Of a stretch of DNA of 34,501 bases, positions 24,074-32,242 are shown piece after piece. Location of the stretch: positions 1 through 34,501 of the forward strand of contig JAEZHY010000140.1 of assembly GCA_023416335.1 (NCBI GenBank), written 5' to 3'. A model generated the notes under the pieces. The model was not told the origin of the DNA. It made no database searches and worked only from the letters and a program-made list of their open reading frames with translations. The translations under genes were made by a program, and so were the position numbers. Origin of the DNA: Pseudomonadota bacterium. GTDB taxonomy: Bacteria; Desulfobacterota; Syntrophobacteria; Syntrophobacterales; Syntrophobacteraceae. Numbering within the stretch: the stretch's first letter is position 1; the number at the start of each line of letters is the position of its first letter.

Positions 24074-24742
24074 GTACACCCTCCGTGTTTGATCACATAC
24101 ATTGCTCTTGTATTGATGCTGAAGAATAGAGGACTTTCCATTTGCATATGCGGCTCATGTCGCTCGACGCTGAGCGGGCAATCGGCATCAATGCCGGACT
24201 GTGCGGTCAGGATCTGCCCATTATATTTTGTCCTTGATGCACTTCCCGTTCAAACCGGCTCAAGTATCCGCCACTCTGAATTGCTGTTTGCCGGTTACCT
24301 CCTTTCTGTTGACCATTCAGACGCACGCGAGGCAATCTGAATGCGACTCAGGCAGATCCTGCTCGTTGATGAAAGATAAATTTGGTATGGACAGCCATGC
24401 CTGTGCAAGCGCCGGTCCAATGGGCCGCGCTCTTTTCGCGCGGACACGGCCCGGTACTGTGACTCTTGCGGCCAGGCTGACCTTTTTCTGTTTTTTTCGG
24501 TTACTTGCGGGGCATAGTCTGTGCTTGTTCTGCGGAAGCGGCCTTGAGTTTCTTATCGATTGGGGGTGCCCCGGAGTTGTATAGGGGGTTGAACTTTTTC
24601 ACCGTAAGACTGTGAAGATAATATCAAAGACATAAAAATCGGATACTTAAAGCTTGTTGAAAAAAGTTGATGAGTTGAACAATGTTAACAGGTTCTGTTG
24701 ATTCAGGGATGAACCGCAAAGATTTTTTATGAAGGGTCGAGC
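24074..24742. other. Divergent intergenic region
   Basis: This 670-base stretch lies between the arylsulfotransferase-like gene (-) and the membrane kinase gene (+), so both promoters should be here. Open frames crossing it look non-coding. A GC-rich hairpin GGGCCG/CGGCCC spans 24422-24452. The last 150 bases before the kinase are AT-rich, with TTGAAA and TTGAAC boxes near 24657-24680 but no convincing -10 pair. Confidence 0.4.
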
Positions 24743-27112
24743 ATGACTTCGAAAGAATGGAAATCTCGGAAACGCTTGTTGATGCTCCTCTGTTTGGTCC
24801 TGGAACTGATAAATCCCGGCAGGATATTTTCGCAGGATGTGCCCAGGAAAACAGTCCTGGTCATCAGTTCCGGAGATCCCGACAGGCCTGTTTATTGGAG
24901 CAATTTAGAAGGAGTCAGAGAATCGTGCGATGAACTTTATCCGGGCTCGGTTGAAATATTTCGGGAGTTTATAGATCTTATACGGATAGAGGAGCCGGAA
25001 TATGTGAACTCCTTACCGGAGCTTTACCGGAAAAAATATGCATCCAGGAAGATCGACGCGATCATTGCATCCGGACCGGGCATCGATGAATTCGTGAGCC
25101 GGCATGCAGGCTCCATTTTTCCGGGTGTCCCCGTGCTCTTCGGACCCGGCAAAGAACCTGCCGGCCAGAGGTTTCATCGCTTTGAGGAGTGCATAGAACT
25201 TATTCTGCATCTTCAGCCTGCGGTAAAGAAATTATTCGTCATTATAGGGAGCCATTCTATCGATGAGCAATTCAAGGTCTTGGTCAAAGATTGCGAAAAG
25301 CTTTTTCCCAGCTTGGAATTCGTCTATTTGCAGGGGCTGTCGCTTAACGAACTGATGCGCGCAGTGGGGGAGCTGCCGAAAAGCAGTGCAATTTTCTTCG
25401 GCAGTTTCTTCAAGGACAGGAATGGCCTGAGTCTTACGATACCTGTGGTGGCCGGCAAGGTTTCGGAGTCTGCCGGCTGCCCGGTTTATGGAATGAATGG
25501 GCTTATGATGGGAAAAGGGATCGTTGGCGGCCCGTTGGTGGATTATCGGCAAACGGGAAGGATAATGGGCCACCATTTGCTGAAGATCCTGTTTGGAGAT
25601 GATGCTTTAAAGGGGACCTCCCCAGTCGAAATGTCAGTATTCAAACAAGTTGATGAACGTCAAATGGTTCGTTGGCGACTTAGCGAAAGCGACCTTCCTC
25701 CCGGTTACGAGGTCGTAAACCGTTCTCCTTCCATCTGGCGCGATCACAGATACGAAATCATGCTCGTATTCGTCTTCCTGTTTCTGGAAACGACGCTGAT
25801 AATCTCTCTGCTGAGCGAGAGAAGGCGAAAGAGAACAGCAGAGAAGAAGCTGCTCGAGGCTATGGACGTTCTCAAAGAGAACCGGGAGGAGTTGAAGAGC
25901 ACTCTCGACTCCAAGAGCATGGTGCTCGAACACCTGAAAGAAAAGGAAGCGACTTTGGAGGCCATAGTCTCATCGATACCGGTGGGAGTGGTGATTGTCG
26001 AAAGGGGGACGGGGATTATCCGGCAGGCGAACAGGGCTGCCGGAGATATGTTTGGAAGAACTCCGGAGGAAATGATCGGACAGCCCTGCCGGACGTATTG
26101 CAAGTCCTGCTGGCTGATGACCGAAAAGGCCGGAGAGGAATGCCTGAAATCATTCGAAAATTGGATCGCGGGGGAGGAAGATAGAGAGACCTGCGTTCTG
26201 CAGACGGTAGCGGATCTCACACTCCGGGGAAAACCGCACCTGGTCGAGTGCTTTCTCGATATAACAGACAGGAAACTTGCCGCGAAAAAAGCCCGGGAGC
26301 ACGAGGCCCAACTGGTTCATGCCGATAGAATGATATCCCTGGGGACAATGGCTGCCGGGGTTGCCCATGAAATAAGTAATCCCAATAACTTCATTTCCAC
26401 CAACGCGCCTGTATTGAAAATGGCATGGGACGGCCTGTTGGAAAGACTGGACGAATATGCCGCCGAGCATGGGGATTTTCCCGTCGGGCAATTGCCGTAC
26501 TCCAAAGCTCGCGAGCGAATTCCTGCACTTCTGCGGGGCATTATGGAGGGCTCGGAACGCATCAGAAACATCGTGCGGGACATGAAGGAGTTCTCCACCC
26601 CAAAAAGCCCGGGGATGGACGAAATGGTAAGCATCAACTCCGCTCTTGAGACCTCGCTGAAGCTTCTTGCAAATACTCTGTACAAATCGGCCCTTAACGT
26701 GAAGGTGGAATACGGGGAAGATATTCCCCCAATTAAAGGAAACTCTCAGAGGGTGGAGCAGGTTGTGGTAAACTTGATCCTCAATGCTGTGCAGGCCCTG
26801 TCCGGCAGTAGAAAAGTCATCAGCATAAAGACGGCTTTTGCCCCTGATGCTCAACGAGCCATTTTGGAGGTCAGGGATGAAGGAGAAGGGATCGAGCCGG
26901 CGAATCTCAAAAGAATCTTCGACCCGTTCTTCACGACCAAGCGCGAAACAGGCGGTACCGGCCTTGGCCTGGCTATCTCTTTGAACATTGCCAGGGCACA
27001 CGGCGGAGAAATCCTGATCGATTCCAGACAGGGTGAAGGTACTGTTGCCAGGCTGGAGATTCCGGCATTTTTCAAAAAAGGAGTAAACGAGAAGCATGGG
27101 TATCCAGCCTAA
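24743..27112 (+). CDS. Membrane sensor histidine kinase with substrate-binding-protein-like sensor and PAS domain
   Basis: The 789-residue kinase has a signal-anchor (about residues 10-30). Its periplasmic domain (about 33-325) resembles ABC-transporter substrate-binding proteins of the PF04392 type (KTVLVISSGDPDRPVYWSNL, IDAIIASGPGIDEFV, YGMNGLMMGKGIVGGPLVDY). Then come one TM helix (about 335-358), a coiled coil, a PAS domain (about 408-520), and a HisKA domain with phospho-acceptor His542 in GVAHEISNPNNF. The HATPase domain has NLILNAVQ, DEGEGIEP, FDPFFTTK and GTGLGLAIS. The PAS domain carries a cysteine cluster (CRTYCKSCW, plus one Cys about ten residues later) that may bind metal or respond to redox. 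It overlaps the next gene by 17 bases, so the two form a cognate pair. Confidence 0.92.
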   Translation: MTSKEWKSRKRLLMLLCLVLELINPGRIFSQDVPRKTVLVISSGDPDRPVYWSNLEGVRESCDELYPGSVEIFREFIDLIRIEEPEYVNSLPELYRKKYASRKIDAIIASGPGIDEFVSRHAGSIFPGVPVLFGPGKEPAGQRFHRFEECIELILHLQPAVKKLFVIIGSHSIDEQFKVLVKDCEKLFPSLEFVYLQGLSLNELMRAVGELPKSSAIFFGSFFKDRNGLSLTIPVVAGKVSESAGCPVYGMNGLMMGKGIVGGPLVDYRQTGRIMGHHLLKILFGDDALKGTSPVEMSVFKQVDERQMVRWRLSESDLPPGYEVVNRSPSIWRDHRYEIMLVFVFLFLETTLIISLLSERRRKRTAEKKLLEAMDVLKENREELKSTLDSKSMVLEHLKEKEATLEAIVSSIPVGVVIVERGTGIIRQANRAAGDMFGRTPEEMIGQPCRTYCKSCWLMTEKAGEECLKSFENWIAGEEDRETCVLQTVADLTLRGKPHLVECFLDITDRKLAAKKAREHEAQLVHADRMISLGTMAAGVAHEISNPNNFISTNAPVLKMAWDGLLERLDEYAAEHGDFPVGQLPYSKARERIPALLRGIMEGSERIRNIVRDMKEFSTPKSPGMDEMVSINSALETSLKLLANTLYKSALNVKVEYGEDIPPIKGNSQRVEQVVVNLILNAVQALSGSRKVISIKTAFAPDAQRAILEVRDEGEGIEPANLKRIFDPFFTTKRETGGTGLGLAISLNIARAHGGEILIDSRQGEGTVARLEIPAFFKKGVNEKHGYPA

Positions 27113-28499
27113 TCCGGAACACCCCCTTCTGATAGTAGATGACGAACCCACGACTCTTGAGAGCTTCACAATCGCATTGGAGTTTCTTGGAATCGATAAT
27201 GTCCTGGTGTGCCGGGACGAGACCAGGACAATGAAAATCCTGGAAGAGGAAGATATCGAGGTAGTCCTGCTGGACATGGTAATGCCGTCCATGTCAGGGG
27301 AAAGCCTGCTGGAGGAGATCAACAAAGAATATCCCGACATCCCCGTTATCATGGTGACATGCGTGGACGACATCCAGACAGCGGTGAGATGCATCCGGAA
27401 AGGCGCATTCGATTACATAACGAAACCTGTCGACGTCGACCTGTTTGCCTCCAGCGTAAAACGGGCTTTGGACCACCGGCTGCTGAAAAGGCAAAATGAT
27501 TTGCTGCTGTATCATGTACTGACCGACAGGCTCAAATCTCCGGAGGCTTTCTCATCGATAATCACCCAGGACAAGCAATTGCTGAACCTTTTCATGTACT
27601 GCGAAGCTATTGCAAAGGGCAAAGAGCCTGTGCTGATTACCGGTGAGACCGGTGTGGGGAAGGAATTGTTTGCGCGGGCCATCTATCAGGCAGCCCTTAA
27701 GCGGGGTGAATTTGTGGCCGTAAACGTCGCGGGAGTGGACGACCACATTTTCTCGGACACCCTTTTCGGACACAAAAGAGGGGCCTTCACCGGTGCGACG
27801 GAGCCTCGCAAGGGACTTATCGAAAAAGCTGCCGGCGGCACCATATTCCTCGACGAAATTGGAGATATGGCCGAGAGTTCGCAGATCAAGCTGCTCCGGG
27901 TCCTGCAGGATCGGGAATACTTTCCGCTGGGTTCCGATCAGCCGCGGCCTGTGAGCGCCCGGATTATCGTAGCGACCAATAAGGACCTGAAGCATCTTTG
28001 CGAATCCGGCACGTTTCGCCGGGACCTCTACTACCGCCTCAGAACACACCACTTTCACATTCCGCCTCTTCGAGATCGGGCGGAAGACATTCCCCTCCTC
28101 CTTGACCACTACATGAATGAGGCGGCTCAAGAATTCGGCAAAGAAGTTCCGACTTATCCGCCGCAACTGCCGCAACTCCTGATGACTTACAGTTTCCCCG
28201 GCAATGTACGCGAGCTGAGGGCGCTGGTTTATGATGCGGTCGGAAAACATTCTTCCTGTATTATGTCCATGAAATTATTTCGGGAATACATCGACGACGG
28301 CAGGCTCGATACCTCTGCGCCTCCACCTCCGAGAGGCCGGATCTTTAAGTCACTCGAGAAGCTGCCGACATTGAAAGAGGTGCGCGGTGCATTGATAGAG
28401 GAGGCCCTGCTGAGGGCACGGGGCAACCAGCGGCTGGCTTCCGCGATGCTTGGGGTTACTCCGTCGGCATTGAGTAAAAGCCTCAAAGCTCAAGAGTGA
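27096..28499 (+). CDS. Sigma54-dependent response regulator, NtrC family
   Basis: The 467-residue protein has a receiver domain (about 8-125; phospho-acceptor D60 in VVLLDMVMP, Lys in YITKPVD), an AAA+ ATPase domain (about 150-380) and a Fis-type helix-turn-helix at the C-terminus (about 425-465, LLRARGNQRLASAMLGVTPS). Walker A is GETGVGKE near residue 183. The sigma54-contact loop GAFTGA is intact (about 229-234), and Walker B is GGTIFLDEIGDM. It should activate RNA polymerase with sigma54 after phosphorylation by the overlapping upstream kinase. The ATG lies inside the kinase 3' end, with AAAGGAG 11 bases upstream. Target promoters are unknown; I found no convincing TGGCAC-N5-TTGC site in the window by eye. 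Confidence 0.95.
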   Translation: MGIQPNPEHPLLIVDDEPTTLESFTIALEFLGIDNVLVCRDETRTMKILEEEDIEVVLLDMVMPSMSGESLLEEINKEYPDIPVIMVTCVDDIQTAVRCIRKGAFDYITKPVDVDLFASSVKRALDHRLLKRQNDLLLYHVLTDRLKSPEAFSSIITQDKQLLNLFMYCEAIAKGKEPVLITGETGVGKELFARAIYQAALKRGEFVAVNVAGVDDHIFSDTLFGHKRGAFTGATEPRKGLIEKAAGGTIFLDEIGDMAESSQIKLLRVLQDREYFPLGSDQPRPVSARIIVATNKDLKHLCESGTFRRDLYYRLRTHHFHIPPLRDRAEDIPLLLDHYMNEAAQEFGKEVPTYPPQLPQLLMTYSFPGNVRELRALVYDAVGKHSSCIMSMKLFREYIDDGRLDTSAPPPPRGRIFKSLEKLPTLKEVRGALIEEALLRARGNQRLASAMLGVTPSALSKSLKAQE

Positions 28500-28586
28500 A
28501 GTTTTTTCGGTAACGGCAGGGGGACAAGGGCGAGCCGAGGACGTGGCGCCCCTGCGGATATCAAGCGGCAACGGCATGCGATGCCC

Positions 28587-29276
28587 CTAACATGCCAGGT
28601 CGAAAAACATCTCCTGCCTGATTTCCGTTCCCGGTGGAATGAGCACGAAATCTTTGTCGAATTCGCTCTTCTCAAGGGTGTGGGCAATCAGAAGCTTTCT
28701 GAAAAAATCGAGGTTTCCCTCCAATTCCCTGTATTCTTTTCCGAAAAATTCCGCATTCTTTTGCGCCCGTTCCCGGTAAGGCCCGATATCGCCGATTCCG
28801 GTCCGGATGAGCGCTATATGCGTGTAGTGCTTGAGTTCTTCCTGCATGACCCAGAGCGCGGCTTCAGCTCCGACCCGCTGCGTATAGTCCTCTTCGACTA
28901 TTCCGATCGGGTCCTTCTTCTCCGCTATCCATCCCGGAGTCAGGTAGTATGTTCCGGGACTTTCGCTGAAAAGTTGGTTGTATGCGTCGCAGGATCCCAG
29001 AAAGAGCGCGATGCAGTCGTGGCAGCGGGGCACAATAAGTCCCTGGTTCCGGGCTATCACGCCTGTTATTCCGTTCGAGCAGAGGCCGTATCCCAGAATA
29101 ATTCGCGCGGCGCTCGGGGCAACTTCGTCGATTACGGCTTGAATCCGGCCGGCCATGAGCTGCGGCGTTCTGTGCAGGGCCTGCTCGAGGTACCTGGGTT
29201 CCACGTCGGAGGCGCCGTTCAGCACCTCCTCCAACTCCGTGCGCATAACGCTGCAGGCTATGATGTAAGTCTTCAT
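28587..29276 (-). CDS. DUF1638 domain protein linked to corrinoid methyltransferases
   Basis: The 229-residue protein matches the DUF1638 pattern: MKTYIIACSVMRTELEEVL, IILGYGLCSNGITG, IVPRCHDCIALFLGS, a SPGTYYLTPGW segment, and a helical C-terminal half with HIALIRTGIGD. Five cysteines stand out (C8, C66, C85, C88 and C96), suggesting a metal or corrinoid-related site. No function is established, but these genes recur beside B12-dependent methyltransferase genes, as here. The ATG at 29276 is chosen because the family N-terminus begins there; its binding site is weak. The gene is last in the methyltransferase operon, separated from the preceding gene by a 200-base spacer that contains a dispersed repeat. 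It converges with the sigma54 regulator gene. Confidence 0.85.
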   Translation of the reverse strand: MKTYIIACSVMRTELEEVLNGASDVEPRYLEQALHRTPQLMAGRIQAVIDEVAPSAARIILGYGLCSNGITGVIARNQGLIVPRCHDCIALFLGSCDAYNQLFSESPGTYYLTPGWIAEKKDPIGIVEEDYTQRVGAEAALWVMQEELKHYTHIALIRTGIGDIGPYRERAQKNAEFFGKEYRELEGNLDFFRKLLIAHTLEKSEFDKDFVLIPPGTEIRQEMFFDLAC

Positions 29277-29345
29277 TGAAGAAATCGATTCAATTTTTCG
29301 TGGTTTCGAACTCTGTGGATGGGAGCGAGGTCTCGTCGTCGCGAT

Positions 29346-29453
29346 GGCCTGCCGGGGCGGGGTTCCCAAGGCGGACCTTGGGAACCAGCGGCGTATTTCC
29401 TAAAAGCAACATTGACGATGAAACTGTGCCCACCCTGCCGCGCTCCCGAAACA
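29346..29453 (+). repeat. Dispersed repeat, GGTTCCCAAGGCGGACC family (full copy)
   Basis: Same module order as the reversed copy at 11806-11902: GGCCTGCCGGGGCGGGG, GTTCCCAAGGCGGACC, TTGGGAACCAGCGGC, GTATTTCCTAAAAGCAAC and CGCTCCCGAAAC. It lies between the methyltetrahydrofolate methyltransferase and DUF1638 genes, so it would be transcribed within the operon and fold into a hairpin there. Confidence 0.8.
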
Positions 29454-29477
29454 CTAAGGGTTGTTGCAGCAAATAAG

Positions 29478-30272
29478 TTATTCCAGCCGCCCGGCCCGGA
29501 ACGCCTGGATATATTCCATACAGAAATCGTCTCGGCCGGCGACCATAACGGCAGCCCTCAGTGCGCTGTAGAGCTGTTTGTCGGTCGGGTCCATGATGGC
29601 TCCGTCCAGGCCGCGCAGGATGGCTCCCGCAAGGAATGTGCGGTTTACCAGCTTGCGGTTGGGAAGCCCGTGGGAGACGTTCGTCAGGCCGCAGGCCGTG
29701 TGAACCCCCGCGAACTCCTTCATGATAATATCGATTGCGTCCAGGGTTGCGAGAGCGGATGCCGTATTGGCGGCGAGAGGATAGACGAGCGGATCGATGT
29801 AGAGGTCGTCAAGCGGCACGCCGGCCTTCTTTACCTGCTCCACCAGCTGACCGGCCAGTTCGACTTTCGATTCGGTCGTGTCCGCTATGGAATCCTCGGA
29901 CTGGCACAGGCCTATAACCTTGGCTTTGAACTCCGCAACCAAGGGCAGAATCCCTTCGAGGCGCGCAGGTTCCAGGGTAATGGAATTGATCATGGGAGTG
30001 ATCCTGGCCAGAGGCAGAACCTCGCGAATTACCCCTGCATCCGGACTGTCGATGCAAAGGGGAAGATCGCAGGATTCCTGGACCACATCGATAACCCATT
30101 TGAGCTTCTCTGCTTCCTCGCCAATGAACGCTCCCGCATTAACGTCAATGTAGTGCGCCCCCGCCTCGGCCTGGGCTTTCGCCTCGTTCTGGATGAAGTC
30201 CTTGTTTCCGGAAGAAATGGCTTCGGCGATACTTTTCCGTGAGGAATTTATCCTTTCCCCGATAATCAGCAT
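29478..30272 (-). CDS. Methyltetrahydrofolate:corrinoid methyltransferase (AcsE/MtrH-like)
   Basis: The 264-residue TIM-barrel enzyme of the pterin-binding family transfers methyl groups between a corrinoid protein and tetrahydrofolate. Typical motifs are MLIIGERINSSRKSIAEAI at the start, AGAHYIDVNAGAF, LPLCIDSPDAGVI, ITPMINSITLE, VIGLCQSEDSIADT, and the late CGLTNVSHGLPNRKLVNRTF with the conserved Asn/Ser and Asn-Arg. The length matches AcsE and glycine-betaine-type MtgA enzymes (about 260). GGGGGG six bases before ATG 30272 supports the start; the frame open to 30383 adds a non-matching leader. In this operon it would accept the methyl group from the corrinoid protein and feed the folate pool (methyltransferase II). 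Confidence 0.93.
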   Translation of the reverse strand: MLIIGERINSSRKSIAEAISSGNKDFIQNEAKAQAEAGAHYIDVNAGAFIGEEAEKLKWVIDVVQESCDLPLCIDSPDAGVIREVLPLARITPMINSITLEPARLEGILPLVAEFKAKVIGLCQSEDSIADTTESKVELAGQLVEQVKKAGVPLDDLYIDPLVYPLAANTASALATLDAIDIIMKEFAGVHTACGLTNVSHGLPNRKLVNRTFLAGAILRGLDGAIMDPTDKQLYSALRAAVMVAGRDDFCMEYIQAFRAGRLE

Positions 30273-30372
30273 AAACAGCCCCCCGCGTTGACTAAAGTAG
30301 TGAGAGGTTAATTCAGGTTTCATCTGGGACTTTGCGGCCCCAGGCAAGCAAGGAGAGCGATCTGGAGGCCGG

Positions 30373-30457
30373 ACGGCGGGCACGATGCTTCCGTGCCCAC
30401 CTTACGCGGCCCGCCGTTCACTTGCTCTTACAACCGGTCGGCAATCTTTGCCGGCCG
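30373..30457 (-). other. Two intercistronic hairpins in the methyltransferase operon
   Basis: Hairpin 1 (30435-30457) pairs CGGTCGGCAA with TTGCCGGCCG around a 3-base loop, one G:U pair, starting eight bases after the UroD-type gene stop. Hairpin 2 (30373-30417) has a perfect 9-bp outer stem ACGGCGGGC/GCCCGCCGT and an inner GGCACG/CGTGCC stem. Neither has a T-tract. They may protect the upstream mRNA end, direct processing, or weaken read-through into the downstream genes. Confidence 0.55.
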
Positions 30458-30464
30458 ACTTGGC

Positions 30465-31475
30465 TTAATATCCTTCATGCACCGCGGCCACGAGCGCCTT
30501 CAGGTTTTCCATCGGCGTGGCCAGCGGAATTGCGCATTCCGGACCGATTATATCAACGCCCGCTTCGATTGCATAGCGGACCTGCTTGCGAACGTCTTCA
30601 GGCTTGCCCTGGAAAAGCGTCTGGGCGTTATTGATGTTTCCGAGCAGGCAGATACGCTTTCCGACCTTCTCGACAGCGACTTTCGAATCCACCTGCCATT
30701 CGAAATGATAGCCGTCAAAGCCGGCATCGGCAAAAAGTTCGATCCTGTCCAGGCAATTCCCGCACACATGAAGGACGAGCGGTCCTTCGATCATGGCGGT
30801 CATCTCCTTGTGGATCGGCAGGAGATATTCCTGGTAATGATATGCCCCGACGAGGTTCCCGGTCGCATGGTCGGCAAGGACAACGATATCGGCCCCGGCC
30901 TGGAACTGTGCCCTGGCGAACGCAACGGTCACGGGCATGAGCTGGCGGAGCATCTTGACGATCTTGTCCTTTTCTCCCAGCCCGACCTGCAGCAGAAGAT
31001 TCTGGGTCCCCGCCATGTGGTAGGCGAGGGTCCACGGCCCCATCACCTTGCCGACGATCGCGGCCTTTCCGCCGATGTGTTTGCGAAGAATCGAAAGAGC
31101 GTCGAGCACAACGCGCATGGAGGGCTTTTCCAGGATGTTCTCCGGAACGACCACGTCTGAAAAATCCGCGTACGGGAAATTCCGGCTGTCCGGCATCGAA
31201 TCGCGGGATCCCCATTCCACCTCGCATCCGAGTGCCGCGGCTTCCTGGTGAACGCTGTATTCGGGCATGACCGTATCGAAGCCGATTATTTCATGGCCCG
31301 CCAGGGCGAGTTCGGCCATGGCGTTGGCATCCGTGTGCGCCTGAGGAAACGAGACCCCCGCGGCATCCATGAGGTCGTGGCAAACTATCGAAGTAACGCT
31401 GCCCGCGGGCGGGCGAACGCCCTTCATGCCGTGGTACAGGGCCGACATGACGAGATTGTAGGGTGTGGATTTCAT
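30465..31475 (-). CDS. UroD-family zinc methyltransferase (MtaA/MtbA/MtvB-like)
   Basis: The 336-residue enzyme belongs to the uroporphyrinogen-decarboxylase superfamily branch of cobalamin-dependent methyltransferases. Zinc ligands fit the MtaA/MtbA pattern: H236 and C238 in VLHVCGNCLDRI, and C314 in GPECAIPLATP. Other family signs are IGFDTVMPEYSVHQEAAALG, KVMGPWTLAYHMAG, VVLADHATGNLVG and LLGNINNAQTLFQGKPEDV. In methanogens such enzymes methylate coenzyme M. In acetogens (MtvB-type) they demethylate methoxy-aromatics. Here, beside a folate-type methyltransferase, the second role seems likelier: methyl transfer from substrate to corrinoid (methyltransferase I). ATG 31475 is preferred over 31496 because GGGAGG lies eight bases before it. 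The corrinoid protein gene is 17 bases upstream. Confidence 0.92.
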   Translation of the reverse strand: MKSTPYNLVMSALYHGMKGVRPPAGSVTSIVCHDLMDAAGVSFPQAHTDANAMAELALAGHEIIGFDTVMPEYSVHQEAAALGCEVEWGSRDSMPDSRNFPYADFSDVVVPENILEKPSMRVVLDALSILRKHIGGKAAIVGKVMGPWTLAYHMAGTQNLLLQVGLGEKDKIVKMLRQLMPVTVAFARAQFQAGADIVVLADHATGNLVGAYHYQEYLLPIHKEMTAMIEGPLVLHVCGNCLDRIELFADAGFDGYHFEWQVDSKVAVEKVGKRICLLGNINNAQTLFQGKPEDVRKQVRYAIEAGVDIIGPECAIPLATPMENLKALVAAVHEGY

Positions 31476-31492
31476 ATTGCTGCCTCCCTCAT

Positions 31493-32131
31493 TCAATTCT
31501 GCGACAGGAATTTTTTCGCCAATTGTACAGCTTCACCGGCATCCTTGCCATAACCGTCTGCGCCGATCTTTTCGGCGAACTTCGCATCGACCGGTGCGCC
31601 TCCCACCATGACTTTCACTTTGTCTCGCAGGCCTTTTTCGCCCAGCGTTTTGATCACCTTCTCCATTTCGGGCATCGTGGTGGTCAGCAGGGCTGACAGT
31701 CCCAGAATGTCCGGTTTGAGTTCTTCCACTTTGGAGATAACCTTTTCGACGCTCAGGTCGATTCCAAGGTCCACCACGTTATAGCCGGCGCCCTCGAGCA
31801 TCATGATGACGAGATTTTTTCCGATGTCGTGGAGATCGCCTTTGACCGTCCCGATCATGATGGTGCCCTTCGACTGGGCGCCCCCGCCCGACAGAAGCGG
31901 CTTGATGATCTCGAGGCCTTTTTTCATCGTCACGGCCGAAACGAGCATTTCCGGGACGAAAATCTCGCTTGCCGCAAACCTGGCTCCGACGACTTCCATT
32001 GCGCCTATGAGCGCATCGTTGATGAGGCTGTCCAGGTCGGCCTTATCATCGATAGCCTGCCGGACCAGTTTTTCGATGTCGCCATGTTTTCCGTCCACGA
32101 CGGCCTGTTTGATGACTGCTGTATGTTCCAT
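31493..32131 (-). CDS. Corrinoid (B12-binding) methyl-carrier protein, MtaC/MtbC/MtvC-like
   Basis: The 212-residue protein carries the methyl group on cobalamin between the two methyltransferases. An N-terminal helical cap domain (about 1-85, with the NDALIGAMEVVGARFAASEI and FVPEMLVSAVTMKKGLEII pattern) precedes a Rossmann-like B12 domain. Its DxHxxG motif is D99-L-H101-D-I-G104 in GTVKGDLHDIGKN, where the histidine is the lower cobalt ligand, followed by LGLSALLTTTMPEM and MVGGAPV. The ATG at 32131 is preferred because GGAG lies six bases before it; an ATG four codons upstream abuts a second GGGAG. The gene is followed after 17 bases by the UroD-type methyltransferase, so the pair is surely co-expressed. 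No activase of the RamA type is visible nearby. Confidence 0.95.
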   Translation of the reverse strand: MEHTAVIKQAVVDGKHGDIEKLVRQAIDDKADLDSLINDALIGAMEVVGARFAASEIFVPEMLVSAVTMKKGLEIIKPLLSGGGAQSKGTIMIGTVKGDLHDIGKNLVIMMLEGAGYNVVDLGIDLSVEKVISKVEELKPDILGLSALLTTTMPEMEKVIKTLGEKGLRDKVKVMVGGAPVDAKFAEKIGADGYGKDAGEAVQLAKKFLSQN

Positions 32132-32205
32132 GTTTTTCTCCATCTCCCAAAGACGAGCACAAAAAGCTTTTTCAAAAGAGAAGAACCGGGAAGTCCGATT
32201 GGAGT

Positions 32206-32233
32206 GCCGATCGAAACTCCCCGGCAGATCGGC
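32206..32233 (-). other. Hairpin between transporter and corrinoid protein genes
   Basis: GCCGATC (32206-32212) pairs perfectly with GATCGGC (32227-32233), starting about ten bases after the transporter stop codon. There is no T-tract, so it may allow partial read-through into the methyltransferase genes. Confidence 0.4.
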
Positions 32234-32242
32234 TCTATATAT

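Noticed and set aside
26150..27394. 414-codon - strand frame
   Set aside because: It is antisense to the kinase/regulator pair, with no recognisable domain and no start signal.
29319..30242. 307-codon + strand frame
   Set aside because: It is antisense to the methyltetrahydrofolate methyltransferase, whose motifs are unambiguous. The long frame reflects GC-rich codon bias.
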